Assembly: GCA_002422125.1 (NCBI GenBank)
Contig: DITF01000223.1
Coordinates: 1-29,702, forward strand
Source: a bacterium UBP17_UBA6191
GTDB taxonomy: Bacteria; Muiribacteriota; UBA6191
Direction of reading: 5' to 3'
Length of the DNA: 29,702 nt
The position numbers and the translations under genes are program-made. The notes under the pieces were generated by a model, which was not told the origin of the DNA, did not search any database, and saw nothing but the letters and a program-made list of their open reading frames with translations. The first letter of the stretch is position 1. Each line of letters opens with the position of its first letter. Positions 14,679-23,015 of the stretch are shown in pieces.

Positions 14679-17311
14679 TGCCTATGCAAGCTGAAACTCC
14701 CATGATGCAACAGTTTTTTGAGTTTAAGGCCCAACATCCTGACGCTCTGCTTTTTCTTCGTTGCGGGGATTTTTATGAACTGTTTCATGAAGATGCCAAA
14801 ATAGCGGCCCGCGAACTGCAAATTACCTTAACCTCTAGAAATAAAACTTCAGAAAATCCAATCCCTATGGCTGGGGTTCCATACCATGCCTATGAGGATT
14901 ATGCCGCCAAATTAATTTCCAAAGGTTATAAAATTGCTATCTGCGAACAAATCGAAGATCCAAAACTGGCCAAGGGAATTGTAAAACGAGCTGTCACCAA
15001 AGTCATAACTCCGGGCACCGTCAGCTTTGAGGGTATTTTAAAACCAAATTCTAACAACTATTTGGCCTGCATCACCCAACACAAATCCCGCTTCTGCCTC
15101 TCTTGGATCGATGTAACCACTGGCGAAGCCCAGACCTACCAAGACCAAACTATACAAGTTTTGTTGGACTTTTTGTTTTTGTTAAACCCCTCAGAACTTT
15201 TAATCCCAGAGGAAATTCTTAAGGCATCCGAATACCTGCCCCTACTGGAACCAGTGCTTAAAGGCCCGATTCGTATTCAATCCGTGGACAAGCCCATCCG
15301 TCGTGACTATCCCCTGCTTTGCGCTGGGGATGTGCTTCCTCACTCTGTTTGGAATGCCTCGGGTTTGAGTCAGACAAGCCTTGCCAGACCCTGTTTGGAG
15401 ATCCTGCTTCGTTATATCCATGACCTGGGAATCGCGCTCAAAATTTGCTCCTTAAAAGAAACCCGACCAGACAATTTTCTGGCTCTTGATCAAAGCACAT
15501 TCAAAAGTCTGGAAATAATCGATTCCAACTCAACTGGGAGTGAGGCAGTCAGCTTATTTTCAGTTCTGGATAAAACTGTGACTGCCGCAGGAGCAAGGTT
15601 ACTGAGGCAATTTCTGATCTACCCCCTAAGAAATCCTGAGGCTATCAATCAACGACTCAATATTGTGGAAAAATTATGCGCTGAGGTCTCATCCCATAAC
15701 CGACTAAAGGAATCGCTAAAGGCCACCTATGATCTTTATCGCATCAGTTCCCGTCTCCTGAATCAATCTGTATCTCCTCGTGATCTGGTGGCTTTAAAAA
15801 ATTCACTGAAGCAAATCCCTCCAATGCTTGAGGCTCTTTCAGAAATTCAAGCCCTGGATTGGTTAAGCCAGCGACCCGATCCACAACCGCTCATCGACAG
15901 AATCGAATCCTCCCTTGTTGATGAACCCGCCTTAAAAACGGCAGAGGGAAATTTTATTCGTCCGGGTTTTAGCGAAGCTCTTGATGAATCCCGCTTGCTT
16001 CGTGATGAAGCAGATACAATTTTAACTGAATTGGAAACCCGTGAGCGGCAAAACAGCGGGCTAAAGAGTTTAAAACTGAAATTTAATCGAGTGTTTGGCT
16101 ATTATCTGGAATTGCCGGCATCCCAGGCCGGACAAGTACCTGAGCACTTTATTCGTAAACAGACTCTTAGCAATGCCGAACGGTTTACTACGGTTGAGTT
16201 AAAAGCCAAAGAACAGGCCATTTTTGAAGCATCCTATCGCTGTCAGTCTATCGAACTGGAACTTCTATCCGAATTAAGACAATTTGTGATTCAGAATCTG
16301 GCCTTGATTCAGACCTGGGCTGAGAACTTTGCCTTTTTGGATGTCATGCAGTCCTTTGCTTTAAAGGCTAGGGAAGGCCGCTACTGTCGGCCCGAATTCA
16401 CACCGGACCCCATATTGCATATTGATCAAGGCAGACATCCAGTTGTAGAAGCTGTAGTAGATGATTTTGTGAAAAATGATCTAATGCTTGCACGGGATCA
16501 AGACAGAGTACTTTTGATTACTGGCCCGAATATGGGCGGTAAATCTACCTATCTAAGACAGGCCGCTCTCATAGCCCTGATGGCTCAAGCCGGCTCTTTT
16601 GTACCAGCTAGCCACTGCCGTCTAAAGCCTTTGGACAGAATTTTTACCCGCATTGGTGCTAGCGACAATTTGAGTGCGGGTAAATCGACCTTTATGCTGG
16701 AAATGAGTGAAACCGCCAGTCTGCTAAGACATTCCACCGCCGACTCACTTATTCTCTTGGATGAAGTAGGCAGAGGAACCGCCACTTTTGATGGACTTTC
16801 TTTAGCTTGGGCCATCTTAAGCCACATCGTGGAAAAAATCGGCTGCCTTTGTCTTTTTGCCACCCACTACCACGAATTGACTCAAATTACAGGCCTACAT
16901 CCTGAAGTCAGAAATTTTTGTGTCTCTGTACATGAGGAACAAGGACAGGTAGTCTTTCTGCATAAATTGAAACGAGGCAGTGCTGATCGTTCTTATGGCA
17001 TTCATGTAGCCAGGCTTGCAGGTGTGCCGGAACCTGTCTTAAAACATGCCCAAAAGGTACTAATGGAGCTTGAGGCCACCAAAACCTCCGTGATTGGACT
17101 CGATACCGAGAGCAAACGATTGGTGGTAAAAGGTAAACAAAAGAGCCTGTTTCAAAGCGAGAATCCAAAAGTCTCTGCCTTAGCAAAGAAGATTCTGGAT
17201 ATCAATCCTGACAAAATGACTCCTGTAGAGGCCCTGCATGCTATGTACGCCTTAAAAGACTTTGCCAATGCCGAGGTAAAACGCTTGGAAAACCAGACGG
17301 ATAACCGATAG
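14678..17311 (+). CDS. mutS: DNA mismatch repair protein MutS
   Basis: MutS recognises base mismatches and small loops and recruits MutL using ATP. At 877 residues it is close to the usual length of about 850. All domains are present: the mismatch-binding motif GDFYELF with Phe32-x-Glu34 near the N-terminus, connector, core and clamp regions, then the ATPase with Walker A GPNMGGKSTYLRQ (about 616-628), Walker B LILLDEVGRGTATFDG (about 690) and the ATHYHEL motif. The C-terminal tail (PVEALHAMYALK) matches the MutS tetramer/dimer helix region. The ATG at 14678 overlaps the TPR stop codon by one base (TAATG); an alternative ATG lies two codons inside. Cytoplasmic. Translational coupling to the TPR gene is likely; no functional link between the two is evident. 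Confidence 0.97.
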   Translation: MPMQAETPMMQQFFEFKAQHPDALLFLRCGDFYELFHEDAKIAARELQITLTSRNKTSENPIPMAGVPYHAYEDYAAKLISKGYKIAICEQIEDPKLAKGIVKRAVTKVITPGTVSFEGILKPNSNNYLACITQHKSRFCLSWIDVTTGEAQTYQDQTIQVLLDFLFLLNPSELLIPEEILKASEYLPLLEPVLKGPIRIQSVDKPIRRDYPLLCAGDVLPHSVWNASGLSQTSLARPCLEILLRYIHDLGIALKICSLKETRPDNFLALDQSTFKSLEIIDSNSTGSEAVSLFSVLDKTVTAAGARLLRQFLIYPLRNPEAINQRLNIVEKLCAEVSSHNRLKESLKATYDLYRISSRLLNQSVSPRDLVALKNSLKQIPPMLEALSEIQALDWLSQRPDPQPLIDRIESSLVDEPALKTAEGNFIRPGFSEALDESRLLRDEADTILTELETRERQNSGLKSLKLKFNRVFGYYLELPASQAGQVPEHFIRKQTLSNAERFTTVELKAKEQAIFEASYRCQSIELELLSELRQFVIQNLALIQTWAENFAFLDVMQSFALKAREGRYCRPEFTPDPILHIDQGRHPVVEAVVDDFVKNDLMLARDQDRVLLITGPNMGGKSTYLRQAALIALMAQAGSFVPASHCRLKPLDRIFTRIGASDNLSAGKSTFMLEMSETASLLRHSTADSLILLDEVGRGTATFDGLSLAWAILSHIVEKIGCLCLFATHYHELTQITGLHPEVRNFCVSVHEEQGQVVFLHKLKRGSADRSYGIHVARLAGVPEPVLKHAQKVLMELEATKTSVIGLDTESKRLVVKGKQKSLFQSENPKVSALAKKILDINPDKMTPVEALHAMYALKDFANAEVKRLENQTDNR

Positions 17312-17321
17312 ACCCTTGGCA

Positions 17322-18074
17322 ATGACCAGGGTTGAACGCTATTTAAGAGATACAAGGCGAGCTGTATATAGCTGCCTCTTTGTTGTGCCTCTATTTATCG
17401 TATATGAAATTCTGGCCCTTTCCTTACAGGCATTTCAGATCACCAATCTAAGAAATGGTGCCGACATCATGATGCGTAACATTGCCGGATTTGTTGGGCT
17501 TGACCGATTCCCTATTCTGGTTGTGCTGATACTGATTGGCCTAGGGGTCACAGCCGGATACCACCAAAAAAAAGACCGGGTAGAAATTCATCCTACCTGG
17601 TTTTTACTGATGATTCTGGAGTCATGCGTCTACGCTTTGATTTTGGGATCGGTGGCCCTGAGTGCCACCAATTTTTTCCTCACCATTCCCCATGTGTTTA
17701 CCCTAAGCCAAACCACCTTTAGCACAGATTTTTTCATCAGTCTGATGTTGTCTTTAGGGGCAGGAATTCACGAAGAATTGGTGTTTAGGCTGATTCTGAT
17801 TGAGGCCAGTCTTTATGTGGGTCACTCCTGGTTTAAGGATAGCCCTTTAAATCTGGACTACCGCAATGCCGCCATTGCTCTCATCATCTCATCGCTCTTA
17901 TTTTCCATTTTTCATTATGTAGGCCCTTACGGGGATGTCTTTGATATGGATTCTTTTGTGTTCCGTACCGTAAGCGGTGTATATTTGGCCTTCCTCTATC
18001 TGGCCCGGGGATTCGGAATAGCCGCCTGGACCCATGCCTTATATGATGTCTTTTTACTCACTGGCATATTGTGA
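17322..18074 (+). CDS. CPBP-family intramembrane metalloprotease
   Basis: This is a polytopic membrane protein of 250 residues with six or more hydrophobic segments. It contains the CPBP/Abi (Rce1-like) motifs: EELVFR, an EExxxR motif with Glu151, Glu152 and Arg156; FSIFHYVG, supplying the FxxxH His; and a C-terminal HALYDVF. Family members cleave within membranes, and eukaryotic Rce1 trims prenylated proteins; most bacterial substrates are unknown. The start is placed at the ATG at 17322, although a TTG two codons earlier (17316) is equally possible; neither has a clear Shine-Dalgarno. It lies ten bases after mutS and is translated from the same mRNA. Confidence 0.82.
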   Translation: MTRVERYLRDTRRAVYSCLFVVPLFIVYEILALSLQAFQITNLRNGADIMMRNIAGFVGLDRFPILVVLILIGLGVTAGYHQKKDRVEIHPTWFLLMILESCVYALILGSVALSATNFFLTIPHVFTLSQTTFSTDFFISLMLSLGAGIHEELVFRLILIEASLYVGHSWFKDSPLNLDYRNAAIALIISSLLFSIFHYVGPYGDVFDMDSFVFRTVSGVYLAFLYLARGFGIAAWTHALYDVFLLTGIL

Positions 18075-18080
18075 GGCCAA

Positions 18081-19460
18081 ATGGGACAAATCAAAGAGCT
18101 GATTGAAAAGCGAAGAATTCGCTATCAGCGGGTGGGCGATGAAATTGAGTCGGAAGACCTCTTACGCTTTAGCCCTGCTCGTCTAGCCTCCATGCATCCA
18201 TCAGATCTGGCCGAGTTAATTGAAGGGTTGCCACACAATAAACAGGTGGAAGTCTTCTCCAAGCTTGATGATTTTCATGCCGCTCAGGTATTGACCAATA
18301 TTGAGGATGAGCAGCAGCTTGTGATTGTCAGGGCTTTTGGCCTGAAACACCTGACCCATATTCTGGAAAACATGCCCTCCGATCGCACAGCCGATCTGTT
18401 AAATAAATTTTCACAGGAAAAAATTGATGAACTCTTAAATCTCATGGCCGAAGACGACAGAACCGAGGCTATTGAGCTGCTGGCCTACGCGGATGATTCT
18501 GCCGGTGGAGTAATGGTCAAGGAACTGGTGGATTTTTATCCTGAAACCACAGTATCGGAAGCCATCCAGATTTTGAGAACTAAATTTGAACCCCATGACT
18601 TTATTAACTATCTCTACATTACCAACAATCATAAAAAACTTCTGGGGGTGGTTTCACTCAAAGAGTTAATCCTCTCCCCAGAAACTCTCACTCTGGAAGA
18701 AATTATGACTGAGGATGTGATCACGGTATCGATTGAGGAAGATCAGGAAAAAATTGCCTGGTTATCCACAAAGTACAATATTCAGGCCATTCCTGTAGTT
18801 GATCGAATCAACCGCCTTGTCGGTCTTGTGACTCCTCAGGACATTACAGAAATTATTCAGGAAGAGCACGATGAAGATCTGTATCGTATGGTTGGTCTGG
18901 ATGAGGAAATTGAAAATTCAGGGGTAAATCCGTTGCGGTCAGCGGCCTACCGTTTTCCATGGCTTTTTTTAACCATGGGGGCAGGGATTCTGGCCTCAGG
19001 AATTATCTCGGAAAACACTTTGGCCGATCATGTTTGGCTTTTATCCTTTTCTACCCTGATATGTGGGCTGGCGGGAAACATTGCTGTGCAAACATCTACC
19101 GTGATTATCCGACAGTTATCCCAGAATCAATACAGTAAGTCCTTTCCCATGAAACATCTAATAAAGGAACTTAGCACTGGCCTAATTCTGGCTCTTTTAT
19201 GCAGTATCACTATAGGTTTTATTGTAGCTTTAAAAGATGGGGTTACCCTGCATGGTCTTATTGTGGGCTGTTCCGTGTTTTCAGTAGTGATTCTGGCTGT
19301 TTGTCTCTCAGTAGTCATTCCTAATGTATTTCATCGTCTGGATGTTGATCCGGCGGTTGCCTCTGGACCAATGGTCACAACACTTACCGATCTTCTGGGC
19401 CTAACAATATACTTTCAGTGTGCCTACTGGCTCTTAAAACACCTGAATCAGATTGGATAA
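18081..19460 (+). CDS. mgtE: Magnesium transporter MgtE
   Basis: MgtE is a Mg2+-selective channel gated by cytoplasmic Mg2+. The 459-residue protein has the canonical order: N-terminal helical superfamily domain (about 20-150, with the PSDLAELIEGL and DDSAGGVMV signatures), a pair of CBS domains (about 150-275, EIMTEDVITV and IPVVDRINRLVGLVT), a connecting helix, and five transmembrane helices from about residue 290. These include ICGLAGNIAVQTSTVIIRQL, and the pore-associated DP-ASGPMVTTLTDLLGL carries the conserved acidic residue. GAGG lies shortly before the ATG at 18081. It overlaps nothing but sits six bases after the CPBP gene, in the same operon. Confidence 0.96.
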   Translation: MGQIKELIEKRRIRYQRVGDEIESEDLLRFSPARLASMHPSDLAELIEGLPHNKQVEVFSKLDDFHAAQVLTNIEDEQQLVIVRAFGLKHLTHILENMPSDRTADLLNKFSQEKIDELLNLMAEDDRTEAIELLAYADDSAGGVMVKELVDFYPETTVSEAIQILRTKFEPHDFINYLYITNNHKKLLGVVSLKELILSPETLTLEEIMTEDVITVSIEEDQEKIAWLSTKYNIQAIPVVDRINRLVGLVTPQDITEIIQEEHDEDLYRMVGLDEEIENSGVNPLRSAAYRFPWLFLTMGAGILASGIISENTLADHVWLLSFSTLICGLAGNIAVQTSTVIIRQLSQNQYSKSFPMKHLIKELSTGLILALLCSITIGFIVALKDGVTLHGLIVGCSVFSVVILAVCLSVVIPNVFHRLDVDPAVASGPMVTTLTDLLGLTIYFQCAYWLLKHLNQIG

Positions 19461-19462
19461 TT

Positions 19463-19945
19463 ATGATTTTTAGATTTCCTGAACACTCTTTGGCTCCCCT
19501 ATTTCAGATCACAACTGGCAAAAAAGTAGTCTTTACCAATGGATGTTTTGATCTTTTGCATGCTGGCCATGTCACTTATCTTAAAGAAGCCAAAGAACTA
19601 GGCGAGTTTCTGGTTCTAGGACTAAACTCTGATAGCTCGATCCAAAGATTAAAGGGCCCGTTAAGACCCATCGTTTCGGAAATGGATCGGGCCTTGATTT
19701 TATCCCAGTTAAAAAGTGTCGATGCTGTTATCCTCTTTTCCGACGACACTCCTTATGAGCTAATCAAAGCCCTAGAGCCTGATGTATTAGTTAAAGGAGG
19801 AGACTGGAAACCAGATCAGATCGTTGGTAGCGATGTCGTGCTGGCTAAAGGCGGCCTAGTAACCAGTTTATCCTATGTGGAAAATCACTCTACCACCGAT
19901 TTAATCACAATCATCCGCTCCCGTTATGGGGTTTTGGATGTCTGA
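19463..19945 (+). CDS. rfaE2: D-glycero-beta-D-manno-heptose 1-phosphate adenylyltransferase
   Basis: This enzyme makes ADP-heptose from heptose 1-phosphate and ATP, a step in LPS inner-core synthesis. It corresponds to the C-terminal half of bifunctional HldE (also named hldC or rfaE domain II). The 160-residue protein has the nucleotidyltransferase HxGH motif (His33-Ala-Gly-His36 in FTNGCFDLLHAGHVTYL), GLNSDSS and VLVKGGDW. There is no kinase domain, so the kinase must be a separate gene elsewhere. The ATG at 19463, two bases after the mgtE stop, is chosen because the conserved domain begins just after it; an upstream in-frame ATG at 19418 lies inside mgtE. It is the last gene of the operon and overlaps the 3' end of the convergent protease gene by 22 bases. 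Confidence 0.93.
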   Translation: MIFRFPEHSLAPLFQITTGKKVVFTNGCFDLLHAGHVTYLKEAKELGEFLVLGLNSDSSIQRLKGPLRPIVSEMDRALILSQLKSVDAVILFSDDTPYELIKALEPDVLVKGGDWKPDQIVGSDVVLAKGGLVTSLSYVENHSTTDLITIIRSRYGVLDV

Positions 19946-21870
19946 AGTTTAATCAAATCAACCAAAATCTGCATCGACTCCTCCAGATAAGGCCTGTCAT
20001 ATTCTGCAATCAGCTCGGATCGCGGACGCTTTTCATCCTCGGCTTCCTTTTTAGTGGTTTCATCCGATTTATTCATCATCTCCGAGACACGAATCACGGA
20101 ACGGTTTTTTTCAATCTCTTTGACTTCCTCCAAAATTTTAAGAAAATCGGTGCTAGAAGTAGTCCGAGCCTGAGATAACTTGCTTAACTCAGTGAGCTGA
20201 GTTTGTGAAACGGGATTAAATCCCCTTTGTGAATCCACTAAATTCGCCTGATAGGAACGAAACTGCAAAATGCTGGTGGTTGGTAGCACATAGTCCATGG
20301 ATTTTTCACCAAAGTCATCCCTATCCCATATACTAGGCAGGATTAAATCCGCTTCTACACCCTGAGCCTGAGTCGAACGACCCGAAGGGCGAAAAAACAT
20401 TCCCGTAGTCACGGTAATGCCCCCCAGTTCTTCGGAAATTGGGGTAAACATCTGGACCGTACCCTTGCCAAAAGTATGGGAATCCCCCACGATGATGCCC
20501 CGGCGGTAATCCTTAATGGCTCCAGCCAAAATTTCCGAGGCCGAAGCACTGCGTCTACTCGTCAATACAACCAAAGGCCCCCGATATTGAATGGCTGGAT
20601 CTTTATCCTCCAAAACATCAATCCCGGCCGCGCTTTGGGTAGCTACCACTGCACCTTTATGCATAAATAATCCGCTGATGCGCACAGCATCTTCTAAAAG
20701 ACCGCCACCATTACGGGACAAATTTAAAACCAGACCATCTACTTTGGCAGTTTCTGCCTCCATTAAGAGGTTACGAACATCTTTGTAAGAAGAACGCACA
20801 CCTTGAGGATCCCCATAAAAGGAAGGCAGCTCCAGAATTCCAAATTTATACTCCCCGTCATCCACTGGCCAGGTTTTGATTTCAAGTTTAGCCGCTGAGT
20901 CTTTAATGTCGATTTTGTCTCGGACTATACTGACTTCAAGTCTTTCGCTCTCTGCTCCCTGTCGCAAGATAGACAATCGTACCCTAGTACCCTTTTTGCC
21001 ACGAATCAGTTGCACTACATCCGGCAAATCCATATCCATGACATTCACAAATGCGTCTTTATCCTGAGCCACTGCCAAAATTTTGTCTCTTGGCCTTAAC
21101 AATCCCACTCTATCCGCAGCCCCACCGGGAATAATTTCATCAATAATAGTATAACCGTCTTTCCAGGTAAGTTGGGCCCCAATACCTTCCAAAGAGAGGT
21201 GCATGGCAATCTGAAAGTCCTGCATACGGGATGGGGACAAATAACTGGAGTGAGGATCTAAGGCCTGGGCAAATGAACTTACAAACAAATCCAGAATTTC
21301 GGAATCTTTTCTTTCTCTGGTGCGTTTGGCTCCTAATTCGTAGCGGTGTAAAAGCTGCTTTTTCGCCTCAGCAAGCTCCATACCACCTAAAAGGTAACTG
21401 GCAATCTGAAAATGAATCAGTTTTAATTGCAGCTCCTGTCTGGCCTCTTCGCTCTCGGGATAGCCTCTCTCCTTCGGATCGGCCTTTAGTTCCGTATTTT
21501 TATCCAGAACATATTTTTCATCCAAAACACTGGTTGCAAAGGCTAAGGCGGCCTCAGACTTTAAAACCATTATGTCCTGAACCTGCTTTAAGGGGCTGCA
21601 ATCTGCCGCCATGGAACTGTCAAACACAGAAACTATCAATTTCTGAATCCCATCTACCTCCGGCTTTAGTAATGAAACCTGCGAAGGATCCATGGCCTTG
21701 ATCAACTGCTCGGCTGTTCTTTGCCTGATTTCAGGAGTCACAGCCTTAAGGGTTAGATGGTTTCTTAAATACACATGAAGCATAATGGGCAATGACTGGC
21801 AGGTCATTCCTGCACCAGAGGCACTTCCCTTTGTGATAAGCATGAACAAAATCAAGGCCAGAATCCGCAT
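19924..21870 (-). CDS. prc: Carboxyl-terminal processing protease, Prc/Tsp family (S41)
   Basis: This periplasmic serine protease degrades or trims proteins from the C-terminus; relatives act on lipoproteins and peptidoglycan hydrolases. It has 648 residues (E. coli Prc has 682) with a signal peptide (MRILALILFMLITKGSASGA). A Prc N-terminal domain is followed by a PDZ domain (about 220-315, GIGAQL ... IIPGGAADRVGLLRPRDKIL), then the S41 catalytic core with Ser443 in SASASEILAGA and Lys469 in FGKGTVQ. A C-terminal helical region (about 540-648) resembles the DUF3340 part of Prc. The start is supported by AAGGA nine bases upstream of the ATG. It has its own strong extended -10 promoter, divergent from the amidase gene. 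The Prc identification is firm; substrates are unknown. Confidence 0.93.
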   Translation of the reverse strand: MRILALILFMLITKGSASGAGMTCQSLPIMLHVYLRNHLTLKAVTPEIRQRTAEQLIKAMDPSQVSLLKPEVDGIQKLIVSVFDSSMAADCSPLKQVQDIMVLKSEAALAFATSVLDEKYVLDKNTELKADPKERGYPESEEARQELQLKLIHFQIASYLLGGMELAEAKKQLLHRYELGAKRTRERKDSEILDLFVSSFAQALDPHSSYLSPSRMQDFQIAMHLSLEGIGAQLTWKDGYTIIDEIIPGGAADRVGLLRPRDKILAVAQDKDAFVNVMDMDLPDVVQLIRGKKGTRVRLSILRQGAESERLEVSIVRDKIDIKDSAAKLEIKTWPVDDGEYKFGILELPSFYGDPQGVRSSYKDVRNLLMEAETAKVDGLVLNLSRNGGGLLEDAVRISGLFMHKGAVVATQSAAGIDVLEDKDPAIQYRGPLVVLTSRRSASASEILAGAIKDYRRGIIVGDSHTFGKGTVQMFTPISEELGGITVTTGMFFRPSGRSTQAQGVEADLILPSIWDRDDFGEKSMDYVLPTTSILQFRSYQANLVDSQRGFNPVSQTQLTELSKLSQARTTSSTDFLKILEEVKEIEKNRSVIRVSEMMNKSDETTKKEAEDEKRPRSELIAEYDRPYLEESMQILVDLIKLQTSKTP

Positions 21871-21900
21871 AAATTAGTGTCCTTTTTTAGAAACCAGAAC

Positions 21901-21909
21901 AGTATAACA
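21901..21909 (-). promoter_or_regulatory. Extended -10 promoter of the Prc protease gene
   Basis: On the minus strand the element is TGTTATACT, a near-consensus extended -10 (TGnTATAAT). Initiation near 21895 gives a leader of about 25 bases with the Shine-Dalgarno AGGA at 21883-21880, so this message is not leaderless. Confidence 0.55.
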
Positions 21910-21916
21910 GATGGCG

Positions 21917-21925
21917 TGCTACAAT
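21917..21925 (+). promoter_or_regulatory. Extended -10 promoter of the amidase gene
   Basis: TGCTACAAT is an extended -10 whose last base lies six bases before the ATG at 21932. Initiation is expected at or next to that ATG. This supports 21932 as the start over the in-frame ATG at 21911, which lies upstream of the element. No Shine-Dalgarno is present. Confidence 0.45.
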
Positions 21926-21931
21926 TTTACG

Positions 21932-22471
21932 ATGTCCCGCCTGCGTATTTTAAGATTGTTAGTTTTACTGCTTACAGCCTTTGTCTATTCGCTATGGCAT
22001 GGAAACTTTCGTTTTAAAAAAATCATTATTCACTGCACAGATTCGGAACATGGGAACCGTGATCTCATTAACATGTGGCATCAGCATAGAGGCTGGGTTG
22101 AGATTGGATATAATTTTGTAATCCTCAATGGTCACCCCTTGCCAGGAGTACAAAGACCCTGGGAAAATGGACGCATTGAAAAAGGTCGAACTCTCCTAAA
22201 AGACGGGGCCCATGCCCGAGGAGATAATCGGGACTCCATTGGAATCAGCTTGATTGGTAAAAGAAACTTCACCGAAGAGCAGATCAAAATGATACGCCGA
22301 TTTGTAATAGATTTAATGTATAGATACAATATTTCTATTGATTCCGTTTTTGGTCACTACGAAATGCAAAGCGGGATCCTGCAAAAAAAAACCTGCCCTA
22401 ATATCGATATGCATTGGTTTAGAGATGAATTACGCAGGGAAATGGGTCAGACTTATGGAAAACCAATTTGA
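21932..22471 (+). CDS. Membrane-anchored N-acetylmuramoyl-L-alanine amidase (Amidase_2/T7 lysozyme-like)
   Basis: The enzyme is predicted to cut the bond between N-acetylmuramic acid and L-alanine in peptidoglycan. Of its 179 residues, 5-22 form an uncleaved signal-anchor-like helix and the rest is a type 2 amidase domain like T7 lysozyme and AmpD. The zinc ligands are His34 (IIIHCTDS), His142 (FGHYEM) and Cys155 (KKTCPN). Tyr60 (IGYNFVI) and Lys153 match the catalytic Tyr and Lys of T7 lysozyme. The conserved GAHARGDNRDSIGISLIG loop is complete. It should act in the periplasm, tethered to the inner membrane. The start is discussed with the promoter. The next gene overlaps its end by 17 bases. 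Confidence 0.88.
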   Translation: MSRLRILRLLVLLLTAFVYSLWHGNFRFKKIIIHCTDSEHGNRDLINMWHQHRGWVEIGYNFVILNGHPLPGVQRPWENGRIEKGRTLLKDGAHARGDNRDSIGISLIGKRNFTEEQIKMIRRFVIDLMYRYNISIDSVFGHYEMQSGILQKKTCPNIDMHWFRDELRREMGQTYGKPI

Positions 22472-23015
22472 GGCCTTGAGTGTGCACCAGCAGATGCAGT
22501 TTCTGCATGACTTTTATCAAAGGGCCAAGGCCTGGCTGCCGCAAAGACGCAACCAGTTTTTAGGACAGGCCCACGCCTCAGACGAGGAACTGATGAACAA
22601 CAACACCCTGTTTCGCTGTCTGGATTTTGCAAGGCACGAAACGAACAGGGCTGTGGTGCAGGCGATTTACAAAAAGCTGAATCCCCAGCGATCTATAGAA
22701 TTGCCCAACAATCTGGACTTCCAGTCAGTGGTTATTATGGTACACGCACAATTCTTTCATCAATATTATCCCACCATTCCAGCCGAGCGAATCCTGGAGC
22801 TGGCAAGAAAAGCTCTTCTGTCTTTAAGTGCCGTGAATCTGAATGAAGCAGTGGCCATCAATCAGATTATAGAATTTGACACTTCTGGCCCTACTCTATA
22901 CTTTCGTTTTCTTAACAGACACTTCCGCTGCCGGCTAAACCGCCGTTCCGAACTGGGGTTTGAAATGACTCTCATTAATGATAAGGCTCAAAAAACCAGA
23001 CGGCCCATGTTTTAA
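22455..23015 (+). CDS. Conserved-looking protein of unknown function
   Basis: I do not recognise a family. The predicted protein has 186 residues, with no signal peptide or membrane segment. It is mostly helical in the first 100 residues (VHQQMQFLHDFYQRAKAWLP) and rich in Arg, His, Phe and Asn, with a strand-like, basic C-terminal part (TLYFRFLNRHFRCRLNRR). The ATG at 22455 is preferred over one at 22338, which would place 39 residues inside the amidase gene; GGGAAATGGG precedes 22455. It overlaps the amidase gene by 17 bases and is therefore almost certainly translated from the same mRNA. Its stop codon directly abuts that of the convergent gene. The protein is probably cytoplasmic, and any link to peptidoglycan rests on context only. 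Confidence 0.65.
   Translation: MENQFEALSVHQQMQFLHDFYQRAKAWLPQRRNQFLGQAHASDEELMNNNTLFRCLDFARHETNRAVVQAIYKKLNPQRSIELPNNLDFQSVVIMVHAQFFHQYYPTIPAERILELARKALLSLSAVNLNEAVAINQIIEFDTSGPTLYFRFLNRHFRCRLNRRSELGFEMTLINDKAQKTRRPMF

Noticed and set aside
21231..21701. A 156-codon open frame opposite the Prc gene
   Set aside because: Prc is continuous and motif-complete across this region; the opposite frame looks like a shadow.
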